46,712 bases of DNA from Ruminococcus sp. Phil11 (GCA_001940925.1 MSGZ01000024.1:1-46712), one strand, 5' to 3'; shown: positions 14,936 to 24,564, counted from the stretch's first letter. The notes: generated by a model not told the origin, from the sequence alone. Numbers and translations: made by a program.

Positions 14936-16828
14936 TCAGGTGCTCTGCGAAGCCGTCGCAAGATGCTCCGGCAGCGAGCCGACAATGATCTTTCCGGTAT
15001 CTGCATCGCGGCAGAAGTAAATGCGGATCAGATTTGCGGCGCGGTTGCCGTATTTGATATGCATATCCAATACGTACTTTTTCCCGTCATGCATTACGGT
15101 GTAATCGCTCTCGTGCAGCCGGACAGCTTCCTTTCCGCTGAACGTCACTTCCCAGTTTCGCTGGTCGGTATAGCGCGCAAGCTGTTCGTCAGTCAGGCTG
15201 CCGTTCCGCGCACGCGTATAGGCGTCCAGATACAGCAAACCGTCACAGAGCAGCGCAACATCCAGACCGCCCTGATATTTCCGCAGTTCCGTTCTCGCTC
15301 TCTGTGTGATGACAAGCGTCTCCGGAAACTGTGCCTCCGCCCAGTCGCAGACCGCATCTATGGCGGTCGGGAAACTGGCGGCGATCTCCGCTTTTTCCTT
15401 GTAAAACTGCACCAGCTCCGCCGATTTTTCATAGGCGGTCTGCCGCGTCTGATACTCTGCCTGCATTTCCGTGATATAGATTTGCAGTGCGTTGATCTCG
15501 TCCTGTGCTGATTTCAGCTGTTTTTTTGTCAGACGGAGCATCTCGTTCCGTTCACGCAGATCGGTGTCCTGCTGTTCGAGTTCGGATAACCGTGCTTTCA
15601 GTTCGGCATTTTCCTGCTGGTACAGCGCGCAGGATTCTTCCAATGTCTGCGCTGCCTTCCGGCGTTCCCGCAGCGCAGTCAGATGTGCATCCGCCTGAAA
15701 AACGATGTGTCCGAAGTCATAGGCGCGGTGCTTGGGGAGCTTCTGGATCTCCCGCTTGAGTGCCTGATAGCTGCCTTCCATGTCTTTGCTGTATGCGGCA
15801 TACCGCAGCCGTTCTGTTTCCTGTCCGCGAACACAGACGATGATGTCGCCTGGTTTCGGGGCAAGATGCAGCTTGTTATCCAGAACAGACAGCATTTTCT
15901 CATTGACATAACAGACAATGCCGAACCCTTTTAATTTGTCAGCCAGCCGTTCGTATGGAAATTCGGCACGCCGGACAGGCTGTTCTTTTGCTTCCGTTTT
16001 GAGATGTGCAGCGGGCTTTGAGACGGGCTTCTGCTTTGTCTCTTTGAGAAACGGCTTTGCTTTGTCGTCTGTTGTGTTCAACACCGGCGTACTGAAATCG
16101 GTCGGTATTGATCCGAAGCTGAAGGACAGCCCGCCGATCTTCGGAAGCTCAGAAGGAGCAGCCGGCTGCTTTTTTTCTTCCGATCCGGCATCTGCGACAA
16201 GGATCAGCGGATAGTCAAACCGCGGGTTCTGGAATGCCGCTGCAAAGCGTTCGGCATCGGTCTTTGTTCGGATGAAAAACGGCTTTGCATCCAGCTTCAT
16301 GCCGCCGTGCGACAGCTGCCACTGCGGATTCGTGAGAATCGACCGCACGACTGCGGGGCGGAATACCTCGCAGGGTGCATCGCAGGCAACGGGTTCGGTC
16401 ACGACCGTCCGCACGCCGCATTCGACAGTGCCGCCGCATCTGACAAAAGAAATATCCGTTCTGAACAGTCTGCCCTGCATCGGCGGACGTTCGTTCTCCT
16501 GACCGATGTTGGCACCCATATCGGTTTCCCGCAATGAAAATGCCCAGATGCCCTGTTCGGGCGCATAGGTCACATCTGCCTTCCAGCCCTGATCAAGCGT
16601 AAAGGAGCAGAGCTGTTCTTCCGGGAAAGCAGCATAATCCTCCGGTTCAGGCGTCTGCAGTTCCGGCGGAATATCTCCGTTCAGTCTGGCACGGAGCCAG
16701 CGGAAGGTTTCAAGGATCAGGCGGCGGAATATCCCGGATTCCGATAACTGATCGGAAGTGATCTCTGCGTGAAACTGATAGGTCGGATAGCGTTTCAGGC
16801 GGTGCAGAACGGTCGGTGAATGCTCCAT
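14936..16828 (-). CDS. Large coiled-coil protein with conserved C-terminal module
   Basis: A 630-residue cytoplasmic protein; ATG 16828 has GGAGGT 6 bases upstream. Residues 1-210 form a globular domain of unknown type with Cys-rich strands, 235-300 a Lys/Pro/Ala-rich linker, 300-400 a second globular domain, 400-490 a long coiled coil (Glu/Lys/Gln heptads) and 500-625 a C-terminal module ending in YVLDMHIKYGN ... RIYF ... KIIVGSLPEHL. The last module (strand, H-x-K-x-G, R-I-Y-F, G-x-L-x-x-H-L) resembles a C-terminal unit I recall in several uncharacterised bacterial proteins, some in defence-like loci; this is memory, not a search. It is the last large gene of a minus operon with Sel1-repeat and DUF4003 proteins, 41 bases after the Sel1 gene. 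Confidence 0.8.
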   Translation of the reverse strand: MEHSPTVLHRLKRYPTYQFHAEITSDQLSESGIFRRLILETFRWLRARLNGDIPPELQTPEPEDYAAFPEEQLCSFTLDQGWKADVTYAPEQGIWAFSLRETDMGANIGQENERPPMQGRLFRTDISFVRCGGTVECGVRTVVTEPVACDAPCEVFRPAVVRSILTNPQWQLSHGGMKLDAKPFFIRTKTDAERFAAAFQNPRFDYPLILVADAGSEEKKQPAAPSELPKIGGLSFSFGSIPTDFSTPVLNTTDDKAKPFLKETKQKPVSKPAAHLKTEAKEQPVRRAEFPYERLADKLKGFGIVCYVNEKMLSVLDNKLHLAPKPGDIIVCVRGQETERLRYAAYSKDMEGSYQALKREIQKLPKHRAYDFGHIVFQADAHLTALRERRKAAQTLEESCALYQQENAELKARLSELEQQDTDLRERNEMLRLTKKQLKSAQDEINALQIYITEMQAEYQTRQTAYEKSAELVQFYKEKAEIAASFPTAIDAVCDWAEAQFPETLVITQRARTELRKYQGGLDVALLCDGLLYLDAYTRARNGSLTDEQLARYTDQRNWEVTFSGKEAVRLHESDYTVMHDGKKYVLDMHIKYGNRAANLIRIYFCRDADTGKIIVGSLPEHLATASQST

Positions 16829-16869
16829 GAAACGACCTCCATTTCTTTATAGAATAAGCTTGGCTCTTG

Positions 16870-17841
16870 TCATGATTCCGGCCAGATCACAGTATCATCA
16901 TCCAATGAAAGAAGCATGGAGAGAATCTCCTCATACGATTCCGAAACAGCTCTGTTTTGCTGCTTCAGTGCTTTCAGATACCATTCTGCTGCTTTTTCGA
17001 TGTTTTTCTCTGTATCAGTCCCATGCCGGTACAGATTGACCAGATTATACATCGCAGAGATATTTCCTCGCTCAGCGGCTTTTTCATATAATTCCAGTGC
17101 CAGCCGGGTGTTCTTCTCAACGCCCTCTCCGTTATCATAATGCCAGCCGAGATTCAGAAAGGCCGGCGCATAGCCCTGATCCGCCGCTTTCCGGTACCAT
17201 TCCAACGCTTCGGCATTGTTTTTGGAAACACCGATCCCGTTTGCATAGAGGATGCCGAGATTCATCTGTGCATTTGCGTACCCCTGCATGGCTGCCGACT
17301 GCAGCAATCCGATTGCTTTCGCGGTATCCTGTTCCACGCCCTTTCCTTCAATATACAGCCAGCCGAGCGCATTCTGTGCGGCAGCATATCCGGATTCGGC
17401 ACCGAGCCGGAACCACTTTGCAGATGCAGCATAGTCCTGTTCAACGGCGTCGCCGTCCATATACATTTTTCCGACGATATACTGTGCGGCCGTGTCACCG
17501 AATTCTGCGCGTTTCAAAAGCCTGTCAAAAATGGCTGCCATGTATTGATCCCGACAAGGCTTCTGATCTTCTTTCAGGCACCAGACTGCAAATCCGTACA
17601 TCAGCATCGGCTCATCATACGTTTCTGCCTGCGCACACAAGCTGTTCCGGCGCGCATGATCAATCGGGACCGTATCGTACCCCATGTGATAATAACAGGC
17701 TAACAGATACCTTGCCCAGGGATCACCCTGTTCGGCAAATTGAGAGATCACAGGAAAAGCATCTTTGGCATGACCGGAAACAAATTGCTTCTCTGCAAAC
17801 GCATAATCAGAAATCTGCTGCTGCGTATCGTTTTGCTCCAT
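16870..17841 (-). CDS. Sel1-repeat protein
   Basis: A 323-residue soluble protein made of Sel1-like (TPR-type) repeats. I start at ATG 17841 because GGGGGG lies 7 bases upstream; an ATG at 17859 is possible. From about residue 105 onward five or six 36-residue repeats are clear: AAQYIVGKMYMDGDAVEQDY, AAQNALGWLYIEGKGVEQDT, AQMNLGILYANGIGVSKNN, AFLNLGWHYDNGEGVEKNT, with the G-x-G-V-x-x-D/N signature. The N-terminal 100 residues are more diverged repeats. Sel1 proteins act as protein-protein adaptors; no signal peptide is present, so the partner should be cytoplasmic. It lies between the Cys-rich 57-aa gene and the coiled-coil gene. Confidence 0.92.
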   Translation of the reverse strand: MEQNDTQQQISDYAFAEKQFVSGHAKDAFPVISQFAEQGDPWARYLLACYYHMGYDTVPIDHARRNSLCAQAETYDEPMLMYGFAVWCLKEDQKPCRDQYMAAIFDRLLKRAEFGDTAAQYIVGKMYMDGDAVEQDYAASAKWFRLGAESGYAAAQNALGWLYIEGKGVEQDTAKAIGLLQSAAMQGYANAQMNLGILYANGIGVSKNNAEALEWYRKAADQGYAPAFLNLGWHYDNGEGVEKNTRLALELYEKAAERGNISAMYNLVNLYRHGTDTEKNIEKAAEWYLKALKQQNRAVSESYEEILSMLLSLDDDTVIWPES

Positions 17842-17855
17842 AATCTGCCCCCCGA

Positions 17856-18029
17856 TCATTTTCCGGATTTCCGTTCCGATTTAAAACCTGTAAACGGATG
17901 TGTTCTCCGTTTGCTCATAATACATTCCCTGCACGGACTGACAATGCATTTGATCTGCCCGAGATAATACGGACATTTCAGGCACTTGAGCCCGTCCGGC
18001 AAAGGCTTTGCGTTATCGTTCAGGAACAT
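17856..18029 (-). CDS. Small Cys-rich, probably metal-binding protein (57 aa)
   Basis: A 57-residue protein starting at ATG 18029 with GGAGGT 7 bases upstream. Five cysteines fall in 22 residues: CLKCPYYLGQIKCIVSPCREC, which contains two CxxC pairs plus one Cys. This suggests a zinc or Fe-S knuckle. The C-terminal tail is basic. It is 14 bases upstream of the Sel1 gene and belongs to the same operon. No family name recalled. Confidence 0.65.
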   Translation of the reverse strand: MFLNDNAKPLPDGLKCLKCPYYLGQIKCIVSPCRECIMSKRRTHPFTGFKSERKSGK

Positions 18030-18067
18030 AATCCGCACCTCCTCTGTATCCGTTCAATTGCGGTTTA

Positions 18068-18288
18068 TCAGCAGTCTATTGAGTGTTTTTCTACTTTTCC
18101 GTCCTCAAAAAATGCATACCAGTATTCAGCTGAATGACTGTCTTCGAAAAAGTGCTTATTTACGATCAAAGCTTCCTGATCGCTGCGCCCGGCGAGCCTG
18201 ACTGCACAGATCTTCCCGATCGTCTCGCACCAGCCGTGGCATTCCGGCTGCGCATACAGACGCTGTCTCTCTCCACGGTTACATCCAT
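18068..18288 (-). pseudogene. Small frameshifted ORF in the DUF4003-Sel1 operon
   Basis: ATG 18288 has an excellent GGAGG 7 bases upstream, but its frame gives a 40-residue Arg/Ser-rich product. Another frame is open over the same span and reads protein-like sequence: YAQPECHGWCETIGKICAVR, then LIVNKHFFEDSHSAEYWYAF and EKHSIDC before TGA at 18068. Joining MDVTVERDSV to this needs a one-base shift at about 18250. It is either a broken gene, or an intact one with an unusual start or shift site. The Cys-x-x-x-Cys pattern and position resemble the next small Cys-rich gene. Confidence 0.45.
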
Positions 18289-18349
18289 TGCCGTTTCCTC
18301 CTGATTTTTTTATTTTTGGGTTTTCGCTGACGCTGCCCGGGGATTTGTT

Positions 18350-19453
18350 TCAGGTGGTCGATGCCATGATTGCTGCGGTGCTGGCATCATCCGCATCCTG
18401 CTCCGCTGCAAGCGCGACGATCGCCGCCATGATGTTCACTGCCGTGAGACTGCGGTCTCCGTATGCCGCTGTCGCAAGCATTGCCGCATTCATCAGACGG
18501 CGCTTCTCGTCAAATCCGCTGAGAAAACCGTAGTCAGTCTGTTTGGAGAGAAACGCCTCAATGTCAATGACCGTATCCATAAGCTCTCCCGTGCTGAGAT
18601 CCGTGAGCGACAGCGCAGCCAGAACCTCCATTTCATGCCCTGTGAGATATTTTTTCTTGGATGCCTTCAGCGCAAAGAACAGCTCCAGCAGGCGGGTCGC
18701 CTTGTCCTCCGGGATCCCGTCCGTCATGCAGAGGATATATGCACAAAACAGCGGGAAGGTGCAGTCCGAAAACGCGTTTTTCAGCAGGGAATGCGTGGCT
18801 TCACATTCATCGAGGATCTGCTCGTCTGTTTTATCGGAAAGCGCAAGGAGACAGGCGGAAGCGGCTTCGCGGTCAGATGCGATGATCGGATGCTTCTTCT
18901 GGAAGGCATCATAAAGCACCTTGCCGCGCTTCGCGATCTGCTCGGCCTGTTCCTCATCAAACGTCCGGCTGAGCAGGATCGAGAGCATTGCGACATAGAA
19001 CGATCTTCCCAGATGCTTTTTCATGGTGTTATAGATGCGGTTGATTTTATCGGCAGCTGCCTCCGGATCCTCCGAAAGACAGAGCTCTGCGAGTAACGGC
19101 AGCTCAGTTCTGACGACCAGATAAGAAATCGAGCTGACCTTTTTATTGATGATCTTCCGAAGCGATTTCAGCTGATCGGCATCTGCGGTCACGCCGGCTG
19201 TTGTCAGGATATCGGCAGCCAGAACATACATCGTCATGTTTTCCAGCTTGACGGCTTTTCTCAGCGCGTCGCGGTTTGCAATGAAAGCATCGCAGATCTC
19301 CTGTACATTTTCGGCCGTATTCGTTGTTCCGCTTGTATCGTGAACCGGTGTTTGCGCAGGTGCTTCTGCGGCTGCTTCCGTGATCGGCTCGGTCAGAACC
19401 TCAGCCGCGGCTTCTGCAACAGCTGCAGCTGAGGTTTTCTTATTCTTCGGCAT
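18350..19453 (-). CDS. DUF4003-like protein
   Basis: A 367-residue protein starting at ATG 19453 with GGAGGT 7 bases upstream; a longer ORF to 19513 runs through the promoter and is rejected. Residues 1-65 form an Ala/Glu/Thr-rich low-complexity leader (AAAVAEAAAEVL). The remainder is all-helical with the tandem-helix pattern I associate with DUF4003: MTMYVLAADILT, FYVAMLSILLSRTF, LLALSDKTDEQI, and near the end FLSKQTDYGFLSGFDEKRRL and MNAAMLATAAYGD. Function unknown. It is the first gene of a minus operon, under a consensus promoter at 19485-19513. Confidence 0.8.
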   Translation of the reverse strand: MPKNKKTSAAAVAEAAAEVLTEPITEAAAEAPAQTPVHDTSGTTNTAENVQEICDAFIANRDALRKAVKLENMTMYVLAADILTTAGVTADADQLKSLRKIINKKVSSISYLVVRTELPLLAELCLSEDPEAAADKINRIYNTMKKHLGRSFYVAMLSILLSRTFDEEQAEQIAKRGKVLYDAFQKKHPIIASDREAASACLLALSDKTDEQILDECEATHSLLKNAFSDCTFPLFCAYILCMTDGIPEDKATRLLELFFALKASKKKYLTGHEMEVLAALSLTDLSTGELMDTVIDIEAFLSKQTDYGFLSGFDEKRRLMNAAMLATAAYGDRSLTAVNIMAAIVALAAEQDADDASTAAIMASTT

Positions 19454-19484
19454 GGTCGATACCTCCAGATCCGTATTTGCATTG

Positions 19485-19513
19485 ATTATACTGCTTTTGC
19501 GCTTGATTGTCAA
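19485..19513 (-). promoter_or_regulatory. SigA-type promoter for the DUF4003-Sel1 operon
   Basis: Minus strand: TTGACA (19513-19508), 17-base spacer, TATAAT (19490-19485), 31 bases before ATG 19453. Confidence 0.8.
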
Positions 19514-19744
19514 CAGCTTGATCTGTCTTTTCGTTCCCCGCCCGTATTCAGATTCTGATTCTCCGAAATATTGATTCGCCGGAGAGATGATCCACTCATA
19601 ATTCCGGTTTATATCATGAAACGGATTTCACGGAGCGCGATCAGCCAAGTGCCTTTGCTTTTTTCTCACGGCCTTACGGGGCAGCAGAGATGCAGCATAA
19701 GGTTTGCTTTCAGACCGTTTTTCGCCTGCATCACCGGATCACGT

Positions 19745-22700
19745 TCATTCCGGCGGCAGGGGGGCTGCAAAATCCGTCTCGGTCACCACATCGCCGGAGG
19801 CTGTTTTGATGCAGACCGAAACATGCAGCGTGCCGTCCTTTCCGGTTTTCAGCGAGAATGTACTGCCGCTCTGCAGCTCGCCGCCGCTCCATTTTTTGTT
19901 GATATATACCCTGTTATCCGTGTCCTGTACTGTGCTCACCGGCGGAGCATTCTCCGGGACAGCGACATGTGTGACTTCTTCAATGTGGAGCGGGATTCTC
20001 TCCTCATAGCGTTCCGCATGAAAGCTGTTCGGTGTGCAGGAGACAATGTCAGCCGTCCAGTTGTTGACGTCCGGAACATTCTGCACTCTGCCGCTGACCG
20101 TAAATCCGGAGCCGGTGTAATGTCCGGCGGATGGGTCTATGAACGGGTTTTTCGATTCAAGATTGTCCCATTCTGCCGCATGTTCCGGGTGCGTGAACGT
20201 GAAGCTTCCGTCCTTGCGCAGCGAGAATCGGCAGTCTGATGCACCGCCGGCGATAAAGACACTCTTATCCGTTCCGGCACCGTAGGTGCAGCTTCCGGAT
20301 TTTCCTTCGGCATCGAGATCCGGAAATTCATTTTCCAGCGGAACCTTGACGGATTCAGGCCCGTAATATTCGGCACCCGTCGCTTCATCCCGGAAATACT
20401 CACAGACCGTGATCGTCGGTGCTGTCTTCGGATCCGTCGGTTTTTTGATCTGATCGGGATAGATGATCTGGGTTTTATCCCACTCCTCAAATTCGGCAAG
20501 CTGCTCAAGCAGGACTTCATCACCGGAATAGATCCGTATCAGGAAATGTTCCGTGATACCGTCCTCGCCGGCCGTGCTGTACTTCGACTGCAGCCGGACT
20601 TCGTAGTAATCACCGAGCAGATTTTCCTCATCCTGAATGAAATCGACCTTCGGTGTTTTCGGCTGCGGGATAAAATACAGCGTATAGCCGGATGCCCCGA
20701 CCCCGTTGATCCCCTGCCGCTCCGCATAAATGAACTCATGATACGATCTGACCAGAATGCCCGTTCCTTTGGATGTATCCACCCATTCCGATCTGACGGT
20801 TTTCGCTTTTTCATTGAGCGGAAGAATGCTGAACATCGGGAGTGATTCTTCCAGTCCCTCATCCGGCACCATGAACAGGCCGATCGCCGTATCATCCTTT
20901 GAATTGCAATAGATACCCTTGCAGGAAAACGGCGTAACCTTCACATCAAAATGCTTTTTCATATTGTCCTTGTTCAGCGGGTGCTTCTTCATGCAGGACG
21001 GGAAAACGTCGTTGTCATCGGAACTGTTTTTGTAATTGCCGATCTGCCGGTACCGTGCCCAGAGATCGGAATTGATATACTGCAGATAATAATCCCAGCA
21101 TTCGGCAAGCTCTGCCTGACCGATATTGAAAAATCTGCACAGGAAATTGGTGAGATGGTATCCCGCATCCTGATATCCGCGAACAATGTCGATCCCCTTT
21201 GCAGGGTCTCCGCCTGCCGCTTCGTCTAAGAATTCAAAGAAGCGGGAAAGCGTGTATCCCTCGGAACGGCGGGCTTCCATATTTCCATATTTCTGGTCGT
21301 CAATGCCGATCGAATAGGTCTCAATACGCCTGCTGTTCTCATCGTCATCAGAATAGCCTTTGTATTTTGCATACTGATGCTCAATGATGACCGCAGACAT
21401 TTCCATGAATTTCAGATTCATCTCGTTGTTGGAATTCAGATACCGCGCCTGATAGAGATGATACATCTCATGCACACAGGAAAGCTCCAGACTCTGCTGC
21501 GAAGCTGAACTGGAAACGGCATCCGTTCTGCGCTTTAAGACCAGATAGGGATTCCGCCATAATGCCTTGGGCGTTTCCGTAAGACCGTCTTCTGTCAGGC
21601 CGTAGCAGTAAAGCACATTCATTTCAAAGCCGACCTCCGGCATTCCCTGCTCGGTGATCAGATACGATCTTGCATCCCGCAGGGATTCATAAAGCAGGAC
21701 AATATCGGCCGGTGCGTCATCGCGTGCCTGAATATCCGCCTGATACTGTTTATCCGCATCCAGATACTGCTTTTGCAGTGCCGCGGTATCTACGTTTTTC
21801 TCGATCTGCAGCTTTCCTTCTCCGGAAAGTCCGCCGATGCCGATCAGGCCAAAATCCTCCCGATCCTGCTGATACTGCTTTTCGATTTCAGCCTTTGCCT
21901 TTTGTCCGGCCTGTTCTTCTGCTTTCCGGATCCTGGTGAGCCGTGCTTCCGCATCGGGATCGGAATACCAGATATAGAAGCCGTCCTTTTCATAATGGAC
22001 CAGATGCTTTGTCTCATCCTTCGCCCATGCGTTCTCCGGCGTCATGACCTTGTAATCCACCCATGCTACCGTAGAACCGATCGCAGTCAGTGCGCCGATG
22101 TAGGCGATCGCACCGCAGCTCATCGCATAGCCGCCGATCATCGTGGTGAGGCCGATGACGAACGTGCAGATAAAGATCAGCGAATTCTGCGGGCTGTCCC
22201 AGCTGATCACGCTGCCTTCATGTCTGACATCAAATATCTTCATGCCGCCGTCCTCGTCATAGCGGACGACCGTGACGGAATCATAGAGCTCCTCAGGGAT
22301 ATAATCCAGCGTTTTCAGGTCAAATTCAGAGTGATAATTTCCCGGGAGATATTCGTCCGGTGCAAGTCCGGCATCCGCATGCCAGCCTGCGACGACCTCA
22401 AGCCCGAAGTTTTCCCTGATCTCGTTGATCTTTTCAAGATCATCCTCACGGAACATGGAAAACGACAGCTGTCCGTCATAGTGCAGAGCGTTTTTCTCCG
22501 CCGAGACCGTAAGGCCGGGCAGGGGCGAGATCCGGAACGGATCGCTCTTTCCGCTGCCGGATGTGCCCGTTTTCTTCGTGACCGCAGGCATCGCGGCGTC
22601 CTCATCGGCGAACAGCATTTTGCCTGCCGCGGCCGGCTTTTCTTCCTTCGGGGCATCGGAAATGATGCGCATAAGCTGACGGAAATCGGCCAGCGTGACC

Positions 22701-24286
22701 ATGCGGTCGCGGTCAAGATCGGCGGCAGCAATGCCGCTGCTGTTCATATTCTGCAGGGGATCCTCTGTGAGCAGACGGATCAGCAGGACTGCATCCCCGA
22801 CGGAGATCCTGCCGTCCTGATTGAGGTCTCCGAGGAGCAGCCCGGGGATTTCCGGTGCTGTCCCGTTCGCTTCGGTCGTTGTTGTCTTTGCCGTTGTCGT
22901 GACGGGCTTTGCCGTTGTCGTGACAGGCTTTGCCGTTGTTGTGACGGGCTTTTCCGTTGTCGTGACAGGCTTTGCTGTAGTCGTGACGGGCTTTGCTGTA
23001 GTTGTGACAGGCTTTGCAGTCGCTGCAGCCGGTACGGTGAGCAGATCCGCGATCTGCAGCTCAATGCCGCTCTGCATGACATTCAGATGATAGGGATATT
23101 CCACGCCGTTCAGATACAGCCGGAATCCGCCGGTATAGTCAAACATATAACCGTCCGCGCATTCCAGCCGGACAAAATATGTATATTTCCTGCCGCTGCG
23201 GAATGCCGTCAGCAGGCTTGCAGAACCGAGATATTCTTCTGTGTTGTATCCGGATTTGCTGAACACGGCTTCGCCTTCTCCGCGCCAGCCCTCCGTTATC
23301 AGCCGGAACGCAGAATGATCCGCAGGTGCCGCAGAAAATACAGGTGCATCGCCGTCCGTGAAGCCGAAGCTGACGTTCTCCAGATAAATCGCGTCAATGA
23401 CCGCCGGTCCGGAAGCCGGTGTGAACATGCCGAGAAAGTCGCAGCGGATGACCAGTACATCCTTTGACTCATAAAGCTCCGCATCATAATCCATCATGCT
23501 GACCGGTTCCCCGTTATAGAAAAGGCTGAAATCATCGGTGAAAACATAGCCTTCCTTTGCCTTCAGCTGCACGTAATAGGAATAATACACCGGTTCTCCG
23601 TTTTCCGGATACGGCATCACATCTCCGGTGCTGCGCAGAATACCGTCGTCCTCTCCGATGACGGCCCATGCTTCATTTGCAAGGGTCATCTGCCCGGCGG
23701 AATCCGGCGACAGATACGCGGTGAATGCCGGTGCTTCCCCGCAGCGGAGCTCTGTGCTGATATTGTTCAGGCTGACCGTACTGATCTCCGTTACGGTGTC
23801 TGCACTGTGATCCGGACAGACCGTCCCGATGAAATCGCAGCGGATCATGAGCCTGTCCCCGGAAGCATACAGCGTATAGTCGTAATCCATCATGCTGACC
23901 TGCTCCCCGTTATAATACAGGGTAAAGGTATCCGTGAACGCATAGCCGCTGTCTGCCTGCAAAAGAACATAATAGGAATAGTACGCCTCGTCATTCATTC
24001 CCGGATACGGAACGGTGTCGCCCGCATTCCGGTATACGCCGTCATCACTTCCGATGACCGCCCATGCTTCATCGCGGATCGACATCTGCATTGCGCTGTC
24101 GGCCGAAAGATAGGTCGTAAAGGAAGGCGCGGCACCGTAAGAAAGATGCGTAAAGATGTTGTTCAGCTCTATGACCCCGATCGGCTCTGCTGCATCGGCA
24201 GCCGTGACAATGCTTTGCGCCGGAACGGAACAAAGGAACAGCACGGCCGCAATGGTTCCGGATATCAGCTTCTTGGTAATTTTCAT
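19745..24286 (-). CDS. Secreted multidomain protein with internal dockerin and HEMYH metallopeptidase motif
   Basis: A 1513-residue exported protein; ATG 24286 has AAGGAGA 7 bases upstream. Signal peptide 1-33. Three N-terminal beta-rich repeats (about 38-155, 168-288, 298-425) share an N-N-I start, AWAVIG and YYSYYV strands and an F-Y-NGE-VSMMDYD end; the third is diverged. A Thr/Lys/Pro linker (430-475) is followed by an internal dockerin (484-555, loops DLNQDGRISVGDA and DLDRDRMVTLADF). The C-terminal 950 residues contain a hydrophobic stretch (696-738) that could span a membrane, and HEMYH (His939, Glu940, His943) with Glu962 as a possible third ligand, the gluzincin arrangement. An internal dockerin and a hydrophobic core after it are unusual. 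Peptidase activity is inferred from motif alone. Confidence 0.88.
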   Translation of the reverse strand: MKITKKLISGTIAAVLFLCSVPAQSIVTAADAAEPIGVIELNNIFTHLSYGAAPSFTTYLSADSAMQMSIRDEAWAVIGSDDGVYRNAGDTVPYPGMNDEAYYSYYVLLQADSGYAFTDTFTLYYNGEQVSMMDYDYTLYASGDRLMIRCDFIGTVCPDHSADTVTEISTVSLNNISTELRCGEAPAFTAYLSPDSAGQMTLANEAWAVIGEDDGILRSTGDVMPYPENGEPVYYSYYVQLKAKEGYVFTDDFSLFYNGEPVSMMDYDAELYESKDVLVIRCDFLGMFTPASGPAVIDAIYLENVSFGFTDGDAPVFSAAPADHSAFRLITEGWRGEGEAVFSKSGYNTEEYLGSASLLTAFRSGRKYTYFVRLECADGYMFDYTGGFRLYLNGVEYPYHLNVMQSGIELQIADLLTVPAAATAKPVTTTAKPVTTTAKPVTTTEKPVTTTAKPVTTTAKPVTTTAKTTTTEANGTAPEIPGLLLGDLNQDGRISVGDAVLLIRLLTEDPLQNMNSSGIAAADLDRDRMVTLADFRQLMRIISDAPKEEKPAAAGKMLFADEDAAMPAVTKKTGTSGSGKSDPFRISPLPGLTVSAEKNALHYDGQLSFSMFREDDLEKINEIRENFGLEVVAGWHADAGLAPDEYLPGNYHSEFDLKTLDYIPEELYDSVTVVRYDEDGGMKIFDVRHEGSVISWDSPQNSLIFICTFVIGLTTMIGGYAMSCGAIAYIGALTAIGSTVAWVDYKVMTPENAWAKDETKHLVHYEKDGFYIWYSDPDAEARLTRIRKAEEQAGQKAKAEIEKQYQQDREDFGLIGIGGLSGEGKLQIEKNVDTAALQKQYLDADKQYQADIQARDDAPADIVLLYESLRDARSYLITEQGMPEVGFEMNVLYCYGLTEDGLTETPKALWRNPYLVLKRRTDAVSSSASQQSLELSCVHEMYHLYQARYLNSNNEMNLKFMEMSAVIIEHQYAKYKGYSDDDENSRRIETYSIGIDDQKYGNMEARRSEGYTLSRFFEFLDEAAGGDPAKGIDIVRGYQDAGYHLTNFLCRFFNIGQAELAECWDYYLQYINSDLWARYRQIGNYKNSSDDNDVFPSCMKKHPLNKDNMKKHFDVKVTPFSCKGIYCNSKDDTAIGLFMVPDEGLEESLPMFSILPLNEKAKTVRSEWVDTSKGTGILVRSYHEFIYAERQGINGVGASGYTLYFIPQPKTPKVDFIQDEENLLGDYYEVRLQSKYSTAGEDGITEHFLIRIYSGDEVLLEQLAEFEEWDKTQIIYPDQIKKPTDPKTAPTITVCEYFRDEATGAEYYGPESVKVPLENEFPDLDAEGKSGSCTYGAGTDKSVFIAGGASDCRFSLRKDGSFTFTHPEHAAEWDNLESKNPFIDPSAGHYTGSGFTVSGRVQNVPDVNNWTADIVSCTPNSFHAERYEERIPLHIEEVTHVAVPENAPPVSTVQDTDNRVYINKKWSGGELQSGSTFSLKTGKDGTLHVSVCIKTASGDVVTETDFAAPLPPE

Positions 24287-24334
24287 ATATATTCTCCTTT
24301 TCTGTTCACAGTTGCGGGCGAATATTACATTTTC

Positions 24335-24363
24335 AGTATAGCATAAATTGTTTTATTTGTCAA
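24335..24363 (-). promoter_or_regulatory. SigA-type promoter for the 1513-aa dockerin protein
   Basis: Minus strand: TTGACA (24363-24358), 17-base spacer, TATACT (24340-24335), 49 bases before ATG 24286. Confidence 0.8.
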
Positions 24364-24531
24364 TCAGAATTCTGAAGAAATCTGCGGCTGCATTGTTTCT
24401 TCTTCGCTATGCTGCTTTCGGCTGGATGTCTGTCATCCCGATTGATTGATTTCGGTGCATATTTCTCCGGACCGTTTTGCCTGCCGGTCATCCGCATGAT
24501 AAAAGACCGCAGCGCAAAAGGCAAGCGGGAA

Positions 24532-24564
24532 TAAAAAACCTGCTGACGGAGAAGTCAGCAGGTC
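24532..24564 (-). terminator. Intrinsic terminator after the chromate transporter genes
   Basis: Minus strand: stem CCTGCTGAC / GTCAGCAGG around TTCTCC followed by TTTTTTATT. Confidence 0.8.
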
